Assembly (NCBI GenBank): GCA_019058135.1
Contig: JAHLWE010000411.1
Location: 1 to 11,387 of the forward strand
DNA length: 11,387 bases
Source: Promethearchaeota archaeon
GTDB taxonomy: Archaea > Asgardarchaeota > Lokiarchaeia > Sigyniarchaeales > SOKP01
Direction: 5' to 3'
Shown piece by piece: positions 6,789 through 11,387 of the stretch. Numbering within the stretch: position 1 is the stretch's first letter; every line of letters starts with the position of its first letter. The translations under genes and the position numbers were made by a program. The notes under the pieces were generated by a model. The model saw only the letters and a program-made list of their open reading frames with translations, searched no databases and was not told the origin of the DNA.

Positions 6789-7226
6789 ATGACAGATAAG
6801 CATAGTCAAAGTTTTTTTGGTCAGAAAGTGGGAATTATTGTAAAAAGTAATAAAAAAAATGACCCATTTATATATTTTCATTGTATAAGAAAAAAGGAGA
6901 ATGGAGTTTGGGAAAAACCTTCACTTAATGAAGGAAAAATTGTGAAATTAAATATGGGTGAAATTATTGAGATGTTATTTGTTCTCTCTCAAAAAAAAAG
7001 AGAGTGGAGCACGATTCATACATTTAATAATGAAACTACAAAAATTTCGATAAAAGAACATGAAACAGATCAAGCTTTTTGGATAAATATTGGAAATTAT
7101 AATAGATTATTGAAATTTCCACAGTCAGAGTTATTAAAACGTTTGTTCGAACATATGCTACAGAAAAAAATTGAATTTGCTACAACCACCTTGCCTAATT
7201 CCTCAATGATAAATGTTTATCACTAA
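6789..7226 (+). CDS. Putative Whirly/PC4-like ssDNA-binding protein
   Basis: No family is certain for this 145-residue protein. Its layout resembles the Whirly/PC4 fold, which consists of curved beta sheets followed by helices. Strands at about 12-20 and 27-34 lead to WEK (41-43) and EGKIVKLNMGEIIEML (48-63), comparable with the W-E-K...hxLxxxE-hxxL segment of plant Whirly proteins. After W73 and H77 comes a second sheet, TTKISIKE (83-90) and AFWINIGNY (96-104), and a final helix, FPQSELLKRLFEHML (110-124). Such proteins bind single-stranded DNA or RNA as oligomers. It lies 21 nt after the RadB-like ATPase gene with a GGATG ribosome site at 6777-6781, so it is probably co-expressed with it. 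The assignment is by eye; structure prediction would settle it. Confidence 0.7.
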   Translation: MTDKHSQSFFGQKVGIIVKSNKKNDPFIYFHCIRKKENGVWEKPSLNEGKIVKLNMGEIIEMLFVLSQKKREWSTIHTFNNETTKISIKEHETDQAFWINIGNYNRLLKFPQSELLKRLFEHMLQKKIEFATTTLPNSSMINVYH

Positions 7227-7239
7227 CATTTATCCGCAC

Positions 7240-7248
7240 TTTTTTTTT
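7240..7248 (+). terminator. T9 terminator of the ATPase operon
   Basis: Nine T residues begin 14 nt after the stop codon at 7226. It is the longest T-run on this strand and directly abuts the next promoter. This is typical of an archaeal T-run terminator; no stable hairpin precedes it. Confidence 0.5.
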
Positions 7249-7257
7249 ATTTAAATA
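7248..7257 (+). promoter_or_regulatory. Palindromic TATA element of the zinc-ribbon gene
   Basis: TATTTAAATA ends 24 nt before the ATG at 7282, consistent with a leaderless transcript. It shares the preceding T-run with the terminator of the upstream operon. Confidence 0.6.
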
Positions 7258-7281
7258 TTTTGAATTTAGCATTTCATTGTT

Positions 7282-7608
7282 ATGAGAAAAATCATTTTTA
7301 TTGGAGAATGCCCTAAATGCGGAGCAGATGAATTAAATCTCTATAAAACAAAAGCTTATAAGAGATTTATCAAGTGTGAATCTGAAACATGTAAATTTTC
7401 GTATGCTGTGCCTAAAGCAGGAAAGATTGAAAATACTACTTTATTATGTCCAAATACAAAAGTTCCAATCTTGCTTGTATTTAAGAAAGATAAAACTAGT
7501 TATTTTTGGACTGATAGACCATGTTTTACTTGCATTGATTATACCCAATGTTCTGAAGTTAATTGTCTAATTAATGAGTTTAAAGAATTAAAGGTGAATG
7601 GGTATTAA
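7282..7608 (+). CDS. Stand-alone topoisomerase-I-type zinc-ribbon protein
   Basis: The 108 residues match the C-terminal zinc fingers of topoisomerase IA without any catalytic domain. The first unit is C10-x2-C13 with KRFIKC and C32-x4-C37, followed by FSYAVPKAGKIE, which mirrors the family's sequence after the fourth cysteine (plP..G.i). A second, more diverged unit uses C56, then C81, C84, C90 and C95. Such ribbons bind single-stranded DNA or act as protein-interaction modules. It lies behind its own TATA element and overlaps the next gene by 11 nt, so it is co-transcribed with a secreted membrane protein, a puzzling partnership. It could be a topoisomerase accessory factor or a regulator. 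Confidence 0.75.
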   Translation: MRKIIFIGECPKCGADELNLYKTKAYKRFIKCESETCKFSYAVPKAGKIENTTLLCPNTKVPILLVFKKDKTSYFWTDRPCFTCIDYTQCSEVNCLINEFKELKVNGY

Positions 7609-8149
7609 GAGAATTATTGAATCCTTATTTCTGATTTTTTCTCTAATATCTTTAATTCTTATAAATTCAATCAATCTTAATATTTATAAAGTGATTGCTA
7701 ACGAATCAGATGAGTGGCCAAAGACTTACATCGATAAAGTATATAAATTTAATTTTCCAAACACAACAAGAATATTTGAGTTAAAATTTAGAGAACACTA
7801 TTATTATATAATCGATTGTGAATTAGTAACGCCGAATGAGTGCAACATAACTCTAAATATGATAGATCCCGACGATATTGAGTTTGAAATCTATAATGCT
7901 TCAATGTCTTTTTATTTTGAAAATACGAAAAAATTTACTGTTCCTTTTGGAACAGCAAAAAATGGAACTTATGAATTGAAAATAACAGTTGAAACTGAAT
8001 ATAATCTTAACTTACATATTGCAATAAATGAGGGGGATATGTGTATATATGACAAATTAGTAGATGATGTCTTTAATGATAATATCGCATATAAGGTTCA
8101 TTGTTTTAGTTCAGGAATTTATAAGAATTACAATTTTTGGCTAATTTAG
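7598..8149 (+). CDS. N-terminal part of a frameshifted cell-surface protein
   Basis: The 183-residue frame begins with a signal peptide or membrane anchor (about residues 5-32, LFLIFSLISLILI), then a beta-sandwich domain (about 40-145) resembling pre-peptidase C-terminal-like domains, with NITLNMIDPDD and FGTAKNGTYELKI. Several N-x-S/T sites fit an extracellular, glycosylated protein. A second domain starts (GDMCIYDKLVDDVFND) but is cut by a TAG 5 codons after a T5 run at 8134-8138. The frame at 8137-8700 continues this domain and supplies the missing C-terminal anchor, so the two frames are most likely one 367-residue protein interrupted by a 1-nt loss. A TGA directly precedes the ATG, so no longer start exists. 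It overlaps the zinc-ribbon gene by 11 nt. Confidence 0.75.
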   Translation: MGIKRIIESLFLIFSLISLILINSINLNIYKVIANESDEWPKTYIDKVYKFNFPNTTRIFELKFREHYYYIIDCELVTPNECNITLNMIDPDDIEFEIYNASMSFYFENTKKFTVPFGTAKNGTYELKITVETEYNLNLHIAINEGDMCIYDKLVDDVFNDNIAYKVHCFSSGIYKNYNFWLI

Positions 8150-8700
8150 AAAATGATACATGGTATCGAATAATTGCTGCAAGAGTTTCCCCGATTGCCT
8201 ATACATTACCAGCAACTCAAATGGTAAATTTAACTATTATTGATCCTGAGGCAGATCCTTATCTTATATTTGATAATACAACCTATCTCCCAGAAAAGCT
8301 TGAGTTTGCTGATGTTCTATTCGGAATTGCATTTCGTGGTTCTTATTTATTTAAATTTGGTCTAGCTTCAGCATATCCCAACTATAATTTTGCATATCTA
8401 ATATATGAATTTGGAAAAATTGGACAAGGAATTAATGAAACTCATGCCTATGAAATAAATAATCCAGTGAATGACTCTATTAATAATAATACTAGCAATT
8501 ATAACACAACATTTTATTACGAAATCCCTCAAGAGGGTTATTTTTTAATGATAGTCGTAAGTATTGTGGTTGTAATTGTAATAATTTTATCAATGCAAGC
8601 AAGAAAAATAAGAATTAAAGGATTGGAGCAAGGAAATAGGGAAAAATCAATAAATGAAAAAAAATATAAACCTAATCAAACATTAGAGAAATTAGAATAG
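8137..8700 (+). CDS. C-terminal part of the frameshifted cell-surface protein
   Basis: This frame can start only at a TTG inside the T-run shared with the previous frame and has no signal peptide, so it is better read as the continuation of that protein than as a separate gene. Residues 8-98 complete a second beta-sandwich repeat; NLTIIDPEADPYLIF parallels NITLNMIDPDDIEFEI of the first domain. Then comes a sequon-rich Asn/Thr linker (about 100-125). A transmembrane helix at 135-154 (YFLMIVVSIVVVIVII) and a basic cytoplasmic tail follow. The whole is thus a type I surface protein with two extracellular domains. If one T is added at 8134-8138 the junction reads NFLANLENDTWY, a smooth continuation. 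Confidence 0.7.
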   Translation: MANLENDTWYRIIAARVSPIAYTLPATQMVNLTIIDPEADPYLIFDNTTYLPEKLEFADVLFGIAFRGSYLFKFGLASAYPNYNFAYLIYEFGKIGQGINETHAYEINNPVNDSINNNTSNYNTTFYYEIPQEGYFLMIVVSIVVVIVIILSMQARKIRIKGLEQGNREKSINEKKYKPNQTLEKLE

Positions 8701-8722
8701 TACGGAAGTTTATTCTAACAAT

Positions 8723-8769
8723 TTTTATTTGATTTATTCATTAAATAAATAAAATTTATAAAAAAAAAA
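8723..8769. terminator. Bidirectional terminator between the surface-protein and radA genes
   Basis: Two genes converge here. TTTTATTT-G-ATTT (8723-8735) can pair with AAATAAATAAAA (8743-8754) with one bulged G, giving an AT-only hairpin. It is followed by A10 at 8760-8769, which is T10 on the minus strand, the radA direction. Archaeal T-run termination for radA is the firmer part; the hairpin is weak. Confidence 0.4.
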
Positions 8770-8781
8770 GATTTATTTTTT

Positions 8782-9960
8782 CTAAGCAGGAATTTGTTCA
8801 ATCCATTCTTTTACTTTCTTACTTGAGATACCAGGCAAATCTTTAGCAAGATCATCAGGATTTATGTCTTTCAATTGCTCAGTAGTAGTAATTCCTATTT
8901 GTTCCAATTTCTTCATTATATTTTTTCCTATTCCTCTAATTTTTTCTAAGGTAAATTCATCATTAGCCATAACAAACTTGGCTTCAATATTTTCTTCCAT
9001 ACTTGAAAAATCTATTTTTTCTGTATCTGCGATTCCTGCTGGAGTTATAAAAAATTGGCAATCCTCAGGAGGTAAATCAGGTGCGTCAACAATAATTGCC
9101 TTTCTTTCAAGAGAATTATTCGCGGCGAACCCTTTGGTCTTTAACATCACCCGAATTTGGCAGCCATGAGCAACGATATTCCCTCCAATTGCATCAATAC
9201 CACTGAACATTCCCTTTATTTGTTGGGCAACCTGATTTGTTACAAGGATCGCAATATTATAACTCTCTGCAATTCTGGAAAGAGCATGAATCATTTGGTT
9301 TAAAGTAGCTTGTCGTTGTGGAAGCATTCCAATTCCAATATATTCTGCTCGAAGAAGCGCCATTAAACTATCTAAAATAATTAATCTAACATTTTTTTCT
9401 TTTACGAGTTTCTCCGCTTCTAAAATCATTTGAGCTTGATGATCGGAACTATAAATTCTCGCATGAAAAATGTGTGAGAGTACATCTTCGGGTTTAAGAC
9501 CAAATCTTCTGGTAATTCGTTTGATCTTTTCTTTAGAAAATGTATTTTCGGTATCAATATAAATTACAGCACCACTTAATCCACCTTTTCCTTTTGGTAA
9601 TTGTGTAGTAACACACAAAGTGTGCGCTAAATTGGTCTTTCCGGATTTAAATGGACCAAAAACTTCTGTTATAAAACCTGTTTCTATACCACCTCCTAAA
9701 ATTGCATTAAAATTTAATGACCCTGTACTGATAAACTCGTGGTTCTCCTGAAATTTCGATATAGATTTGAACTCGGTCATACCCAAAGCACTCCGAGCAT
9801 TCCATATGAGTTTTTTAGAAGTTGCTTCTCCAATACCATCCATTGCAGTAATACTCTTAAAACCCGACATAGCCAGAGCTTCTGCTGTAGTAATACCGTT
9901 CTCTATAAAAATCTTAATATGTCTCGCTTGAATGCCTTTCACTAATTTTAATTCTGTCAT
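8782..9960 (-). CDS. radA: DNA repair and recombination protein RadA with extra C-terminal HhH domain
   Basis: RadA is the archaeal Rad51/RecA recombinase that forms filaments on ssDNA and catalyses strand exchange. Numbering is from the TTG at 9969; the ATG at 9960 (residue 4) is preferred, giving 392 aa. An N-terminal helix-hairpin-helix domain spans 7-62. The polymerisation linker has F67-K-S-I70 where FxxA is usual. Walker A is GPFKSGKT at 105-112, the Asp-Thr-Glu strand is at 139-141, Walker B is LIILDS at 196-201, the RAEY...RQ motif is at 207-220, and TNQV is at 244-247. The core ends at FFITPAGIAD (306-315), where archaeal RadA usually stops. Here about 80 more residues add a second HhH unit (about 341-393, RGIGKNI...LPGISS). 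The gene is monocistronic as far as seen. Confidence 0.93.
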   Translation of the reverse strand: MTELKLVKGIQARHIKIFIENGITTAEALAMSGFKSITAMDGIGEATSKKLIWNARSALGMTEFKSISKFQENHEFISTGSLNFNAILGGGIETGFITEVFGPFKSGKTNLAHTLCVTTQLPKGKGGLSGAVIYIDTENTFSKEKIKRITRRFGLKPEDVLSHIFHARIYSSDHQAQMILEAEKLVKEKNVRLIILDSLMALLRAEYIGIGMLPQRQATLNQMIHALSRIAESYNIAILVTNQVAQQIKGMFSGIDAIGGNIVAHGCQIRVMLKTKGFAANNSLERKAIIVDAPDLPPEDCQFFITPAGIADTEKIDFSSMEENIEAKFVMANDEFTLEKIRGIGKNIMKKLEQIGITTTEQLKDINPDDLAKDLPGISSKKVKEWIEQIPA

Positions 9961-9965
9961 TATTA

Positions 9966-9986
9966 TCAAAATTTCTTAAATTTTGA
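9966..9986. promoter_or_regulatory. Perfect inverted repeat at the radA start region (possible operator)
   Basis: Arms TCAAAATTT and AAATTTTGA flank CTT, giving 9 of 9 paired positions including one G-C pair per arm. The repeat lies 6 nt upstream of the radA ATG at 9960. It covers the place where transcription should begin if the TATA element at 10006-10013 is used. A site there would suit a repressor; chance occurrence in AT-rich DNA is possible. Confidence 0.4.
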
Positions 9987-10005
9987 AATAATTATACGAT
10001 GAAGA

Positions 10006-10015
10006 TATTTAAAAG
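10006..10015 (-). promoter_or_regulatory. TATA element of radA
   Basis: On the minus strand CTTTTAAATA ends 45 nt before the ATG at 9960. This predicts a start of transcription near 9983-9985 and a leader of about 24 nt. It is a near copy of the TATTTAAATA promoter decamer used elsewhere in the window. Confidence 0.5.
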
Positions 10016-10074
10016 AAAAAATTAGAATAATTGAAAATAGTTAATTTTTTCCTCTTAAATTAATTTAAAGCAAG

Positions 10075-10344
10075 TTAATTTTTAATATAAATAATCTTAA
10101 AATAGATCCATCCAGTATCAAAGCCGCAAATTAAACATAAAATGAATGAGAATATTAAAAAACTCAATAACCATTAAAATTTTATTTTATTTGAAAGTAA
10201 AAGGCATACAATTGAAATAACAAGTCCTATTAGTCCCAATAATAAAAGAATTGCTCTCAAAAACTCCCAAAACTCTGCCAAGTTTACAGGTAATTGGTTT
10301 GTTAATATATCAATTAAGTCTGGAAATTGAATTAAATTAAACAT
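10075..10344 (-). pseudogene. Small membrane protein, possibly interrupted by an in-frame stop
   Basis: An ATG at 10344 opens a 56-codon frame ending at TAA 10174-10176. It encodes a short amphipathic N-terminus (LIQFPDLIDILTNQLP), a hydrophobic helix (about residues 29-50, AILLLLGLIGLVISIVCLLL) and a basic end, SNKIKF. Directly after the stop, in the same frame, a further 32 codons encode WLLSFLIFSFILCLICG, another helix with a polar end, to TAA at 10075-10077. The layout helix-basic turn-helix suggests an 89-residue two-pass protein carrying a nonsense change, though a 56-residue one-pass protein is the simpler reading and T-rich DNA makes hydrophobic frames by chance. A G-rich GGGGGT sits 12 nt before the ATG. 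Function unknown; it follows the frameshifted membrane gene by 26 nt. Confidence 0.5.
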
Positions 10345-10370
10345 TTATTATTTTACCCCCATTTTTTTAA

Positions 10371-10708
10371 TTAATGCAAACCTTTTGGAGATTTTGGTCT
10401 TCCGGAAAACATATTCGCAATATCTTCTAAATTACTTGGATTAGATAACCAGAACCCAAATAAGAAACATAATCCACTGAATATGAGACAACTTGCTCTA
10501 TTTCTTTTACTTATAAGTCCGCTTATTAAAAATCTTCCGCTATAGCGAAAAATAATATCACTGGAATAAAATTAAATATTTGTTGAAAAATATTTCTGAA
10601 TGGATCAACAAGATTGACCATTATTTCATCTTGGAAAAATACTAAAAGTGATATGAAACCTATTGAAAATACTCCAAAAATTTTTAACACACTTGTTTTA
10701 CTCATCAT
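10371..10708 (-). pseudogene. Frameshifted small membrane protein gene
   Basis: The first frame (10526-10708, 60 residues, two adjacent ATG codons) has hydrophobic helices at about 8-25 (VLKIFGVFSIGFISLLVFF) and 43-56 (FNFIPVILFFAI) and then stops. The reading continues in another frame: YSGRFLISGLISKRNRASC, a third helix (LIFSGLCFLFGFWL), and a polar tail ending SPKGLH at TAA 10371-10373. Adding one T (minus strand) to the five-T run at 10548-10552 joins them into an approximately 112-residue three-helix protein. A TATA element TTTTATAAAAG about 30 nt before the ATG (around 10732-10742) supports transcription. I do not recognise the family. It is either a pseudogene or an indel error in the sequence. 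Confidence 0.55.
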
Positions 10709-10731
10709 TCATCAAAATTTAATAAAATCTT

Positions 10732-10742
10732 CTTTTATAAAA
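10732..10742 (-). promoter_or_regulatory. TATA element of the small membrane gene pair
   Basis: On the minus strand a TTTTATAAAAG string lies about 24-34 nt before the ATG at 10708, giving leaderless spacing. It is divergent from the TATA at 10754-10765 on the plus strand. Confidence 0.45.
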
Positions 10743-10753
10743 AATAATAATCA

Positions 10754-10765
10754 AAATATATAAAG
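10754..10765 (+). promoter_or_regulatory. TATA element of a tiny transcription unit
   Basis: AAATATATAAAG stands 25 nt before an ATG at 10791, correct leaderless spacing, and is followed within 100 nt by a hairpin/T-run terminator. Confidence 0.4.
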
Positions 10766-10790
10766 AAAAAAACTAAATGAAAAAGAAAAA

Positions 10791-10844
10791 ATGTCGGAAG
10801 TAAAAATTCCTAAAAGTCCAATATTACTTACCTTGCAAGAGTGA
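10791..10844 (+). CDS. Possible 17-residue micro-ORF
   Basis: ATG at 10791 starts an ORF reading MSEVKIPKSPILLTLQE and ending at TGA 10842-10844. It sits between a well-spaced TATA element and a hairpin with T-run, so a discrete short transcript is likely. Whether the peptide is made, or whether the product is a small RNA or an upstream leader for the TFB-like gene, cannot be told. No C/D-box motifs were found in it. Confidence 0.25.
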   Translation: MSEVKIPKSPILLTLQE

Positions 10845-10855
10845 ATCTCTTTTTT
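10837..10855 (+). terminator. Hairpin plus T-run
   Basis: AAGAG (10837-10841) pairs with CTCTT (10847-10851) around a TGAAT loop and runs into T6 at 10850-10855. It resembles an intrinsic terminator and would separate the tiny upstream unit from the TFB-like gene. Confidence 0.4.
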
Positions 10856-10864
10856 ATTTAAATA
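10855..10864 (+). promoter_or_regulatory. Palindromic TATA element of the TFB-like gene
   Basis: TATTTAAATA ends 21 nt before the ATG at 10886, giving a leaderless transcript. It overlaps the end of the T-run terminator in front of it. Confidence 0.6.
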
Positions 10865-10885
10865 TTTTTAATTTAAAAACTATTC

Positions 10886-11387
10886 ATGAGCAAATCTGAA
10901 CAATTTATTCAATATTCTTACTACGAGAAAACGGTAATTGATAGTTTTGAACTAATTTTAAACAAATTGATGTTTACTTTAGATTTGACAAAATATATTA
11001 ATTTGCATAATGAATGTATTCAGATTTTTTTGCAAATATGGAAACGGATGAAGAAAGGAACCAAATTCAGATCACCAAAAAAATTAGCCCCAGTAATAAT
11101 TTATATGATACTTAAAGCAAAAGGATTTGATATCATAATTTCAGATTTTATAGAAAAGATTAATATAAATAAAAAAAAGTTTACTGAAATTTTAAAACAA
11201 GCAGTGATATTTTATCCTACTTATTTTAAAAGAGATAGAAAGACCGTTATTATCAAAAAAATAAATGAAACAAGAGAAATTTTTGGATTTGACCATGATT
11301 TTACTAATAAATCTCAAGAGATTTTTAAAAAATTTTGGCCTATTATAAAAAATACAAAAGATGATGTAATCGCAGGAGTAATTTTTA
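10886..11387 (+). CDS. TFB/TFIIB-like cyclin-fold protein (3' end outside window)
   Basis: The frame is open for 167 codons to the window edge, so this is the N-terminal part. Residues about 25-115 fit the first cyclin repeat of transcription factor B: a hydrophobic helix, IQIFLQIWKRM (45-55), then SPKKLAPVIIYMILKAKG (64-81), which mirrors the family's aAA.lY.A.R..g helix, then a helix-turn-helix-like NINKKKFTEILKQA. The second repeat begins at about 138 (NKSQEIFKKF) and reaches DVIAGVIF, matching the start of its own P.GIAAA.IY helix. The N-terminal zinc ribbon and B-finger that TFB uses to recruit RNA polymerase are absent, and the TATA spacing argues against a longer upstream start. It may be a diverged TFB paralogue or regulator. 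Confidence 0.6.
   Translation, partial: MSKSEQFIQYSYYEKTVIDSFELILNKLMFTLDLTKYINLHNECIQIFLQIWKRMKKGTKFRSPKKLAPVIIYMILKAKGFDIIISDFIEKININKKKFTEILKQAVIFYPTYFKRDRKTVIIKKINETREIFGFDHDFTNKSQEIFKKFWPIIKNTKDDVIAGVIF

Noticed and set aside
7376..7570. Alternative-frame ORF inside the zinc-ribbon gene
   Set aside because: The other frame has an ordered cysteine pattern and a promoter; this one has neither.
8137..8700. A separate overlapping gene starting at TTG 8137
   Set aside because: It lacks a signal peptide though its domains are clearly extracellular, and its first domain is incomplete without the upstream frame.
8864..9945. Plus-strand open frames opposite radA
   Set aside because: They are antisense to a complete, well-recognised recombinase and their proteins show no domain pattern.
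9958..9969. TTG at 9967-9969 as the radA start, three codons upstream
   Set aside because: An ATG in the same frame at 9960 is stronger, the family needs no extra residues, and the palindrome would then overlap coding sequence.
10118..10174. 18-codon ORF overlapping the stop at 10174-10176
   Set aside because: Very short, no ribosome site, and the competing frame has a better membrane-protein layout.
9961..10885. tRNA, C/D-box RNA, CRISPR repeats or an insertion sequence in the gene-poor stretch
   Set aside because: No cloverleaf, no RTGATGA/CTGA box pair, no regularly spaced repeats and no transposase frame or terminal inverted repeats were seen.

Overview
The window is a very AT-rich stretch of an archaeal chromosome. 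It carries a single-type PCNA, a two-subunit archaeal/eukaryal primase, GINS51, aIF2-alpha, Nop10, RadA and a TFB-like protein, and every promoter I can see is TATA-type with very short or no leaders. The small intergenic gaps, low GC, and secreted, sequon-rich, single-pass membrane proteins suggest an Asgard (Lokiarchaeia-like) archaeon. That placement is inference; the domain Archaea is secure.

Region 1 (about 1-4350, + strand) is a replication block: a short gene tail at the left edge, then PCNA, primase large subunit (PriL), primase small subunit (PriS) and a Sld5/Psf1-type GINS subunit. Region 2 (4367-5422, - strand) runs tail-to-tail into GINS and encodes aIF2-alpha followed by Nop10. 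Linkage of PCNA, primase and GINS to aIF2-alpha and Nop10 is a known archaeal replication/translation neighbourhood. Here the translation half is inverted, and the L44e/S27e genes often found beside it are absent.

Region 3 (5486-7226, + strand) looks like one operon behind a clear TATA element. It holds a 36-residue one-pass membrane microprotein, a two-pass membrane protein, a RadB/Rad51-paralogue-like ATPase started from TTG in overlap with the gene before it, and a small protein whose pattern resembles a Whirly/PC4-type ssDNA-binding fold. I consider this the best candidate for an undescribed system: a possible membrane-linked recombination or ssDNA module close to the replisome genes and radA.

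Region 4 (7248-8700, + strand) has its own TATA element. It encodes a stand-alone topoisomerase-I-type zinc-ribbon protein overlapping a cell-surface protein that is split by an apparent 1-nt frameshift.

Region 5 (8782-9960, - strand) is RadA with an extra C-terminal helix-hairpin-helix domain, and a perfect 9-bp inverted repeat lies at its predicted transcription start. Region 6 (10075-10708, - strand) holds two small membrane-protein genes, one broken by a second 1-nt frameshift and the other by a possible in-frame stop. Region 7 (10752-11387, + strand) has a tiny TATA/ORF/terminator unit and then the start of a zinc-ribbon-less TFB-like cyclin-fold protein that runs off the window. No tRNA, rRNA, CRISPR array or insertion sequence was seen.
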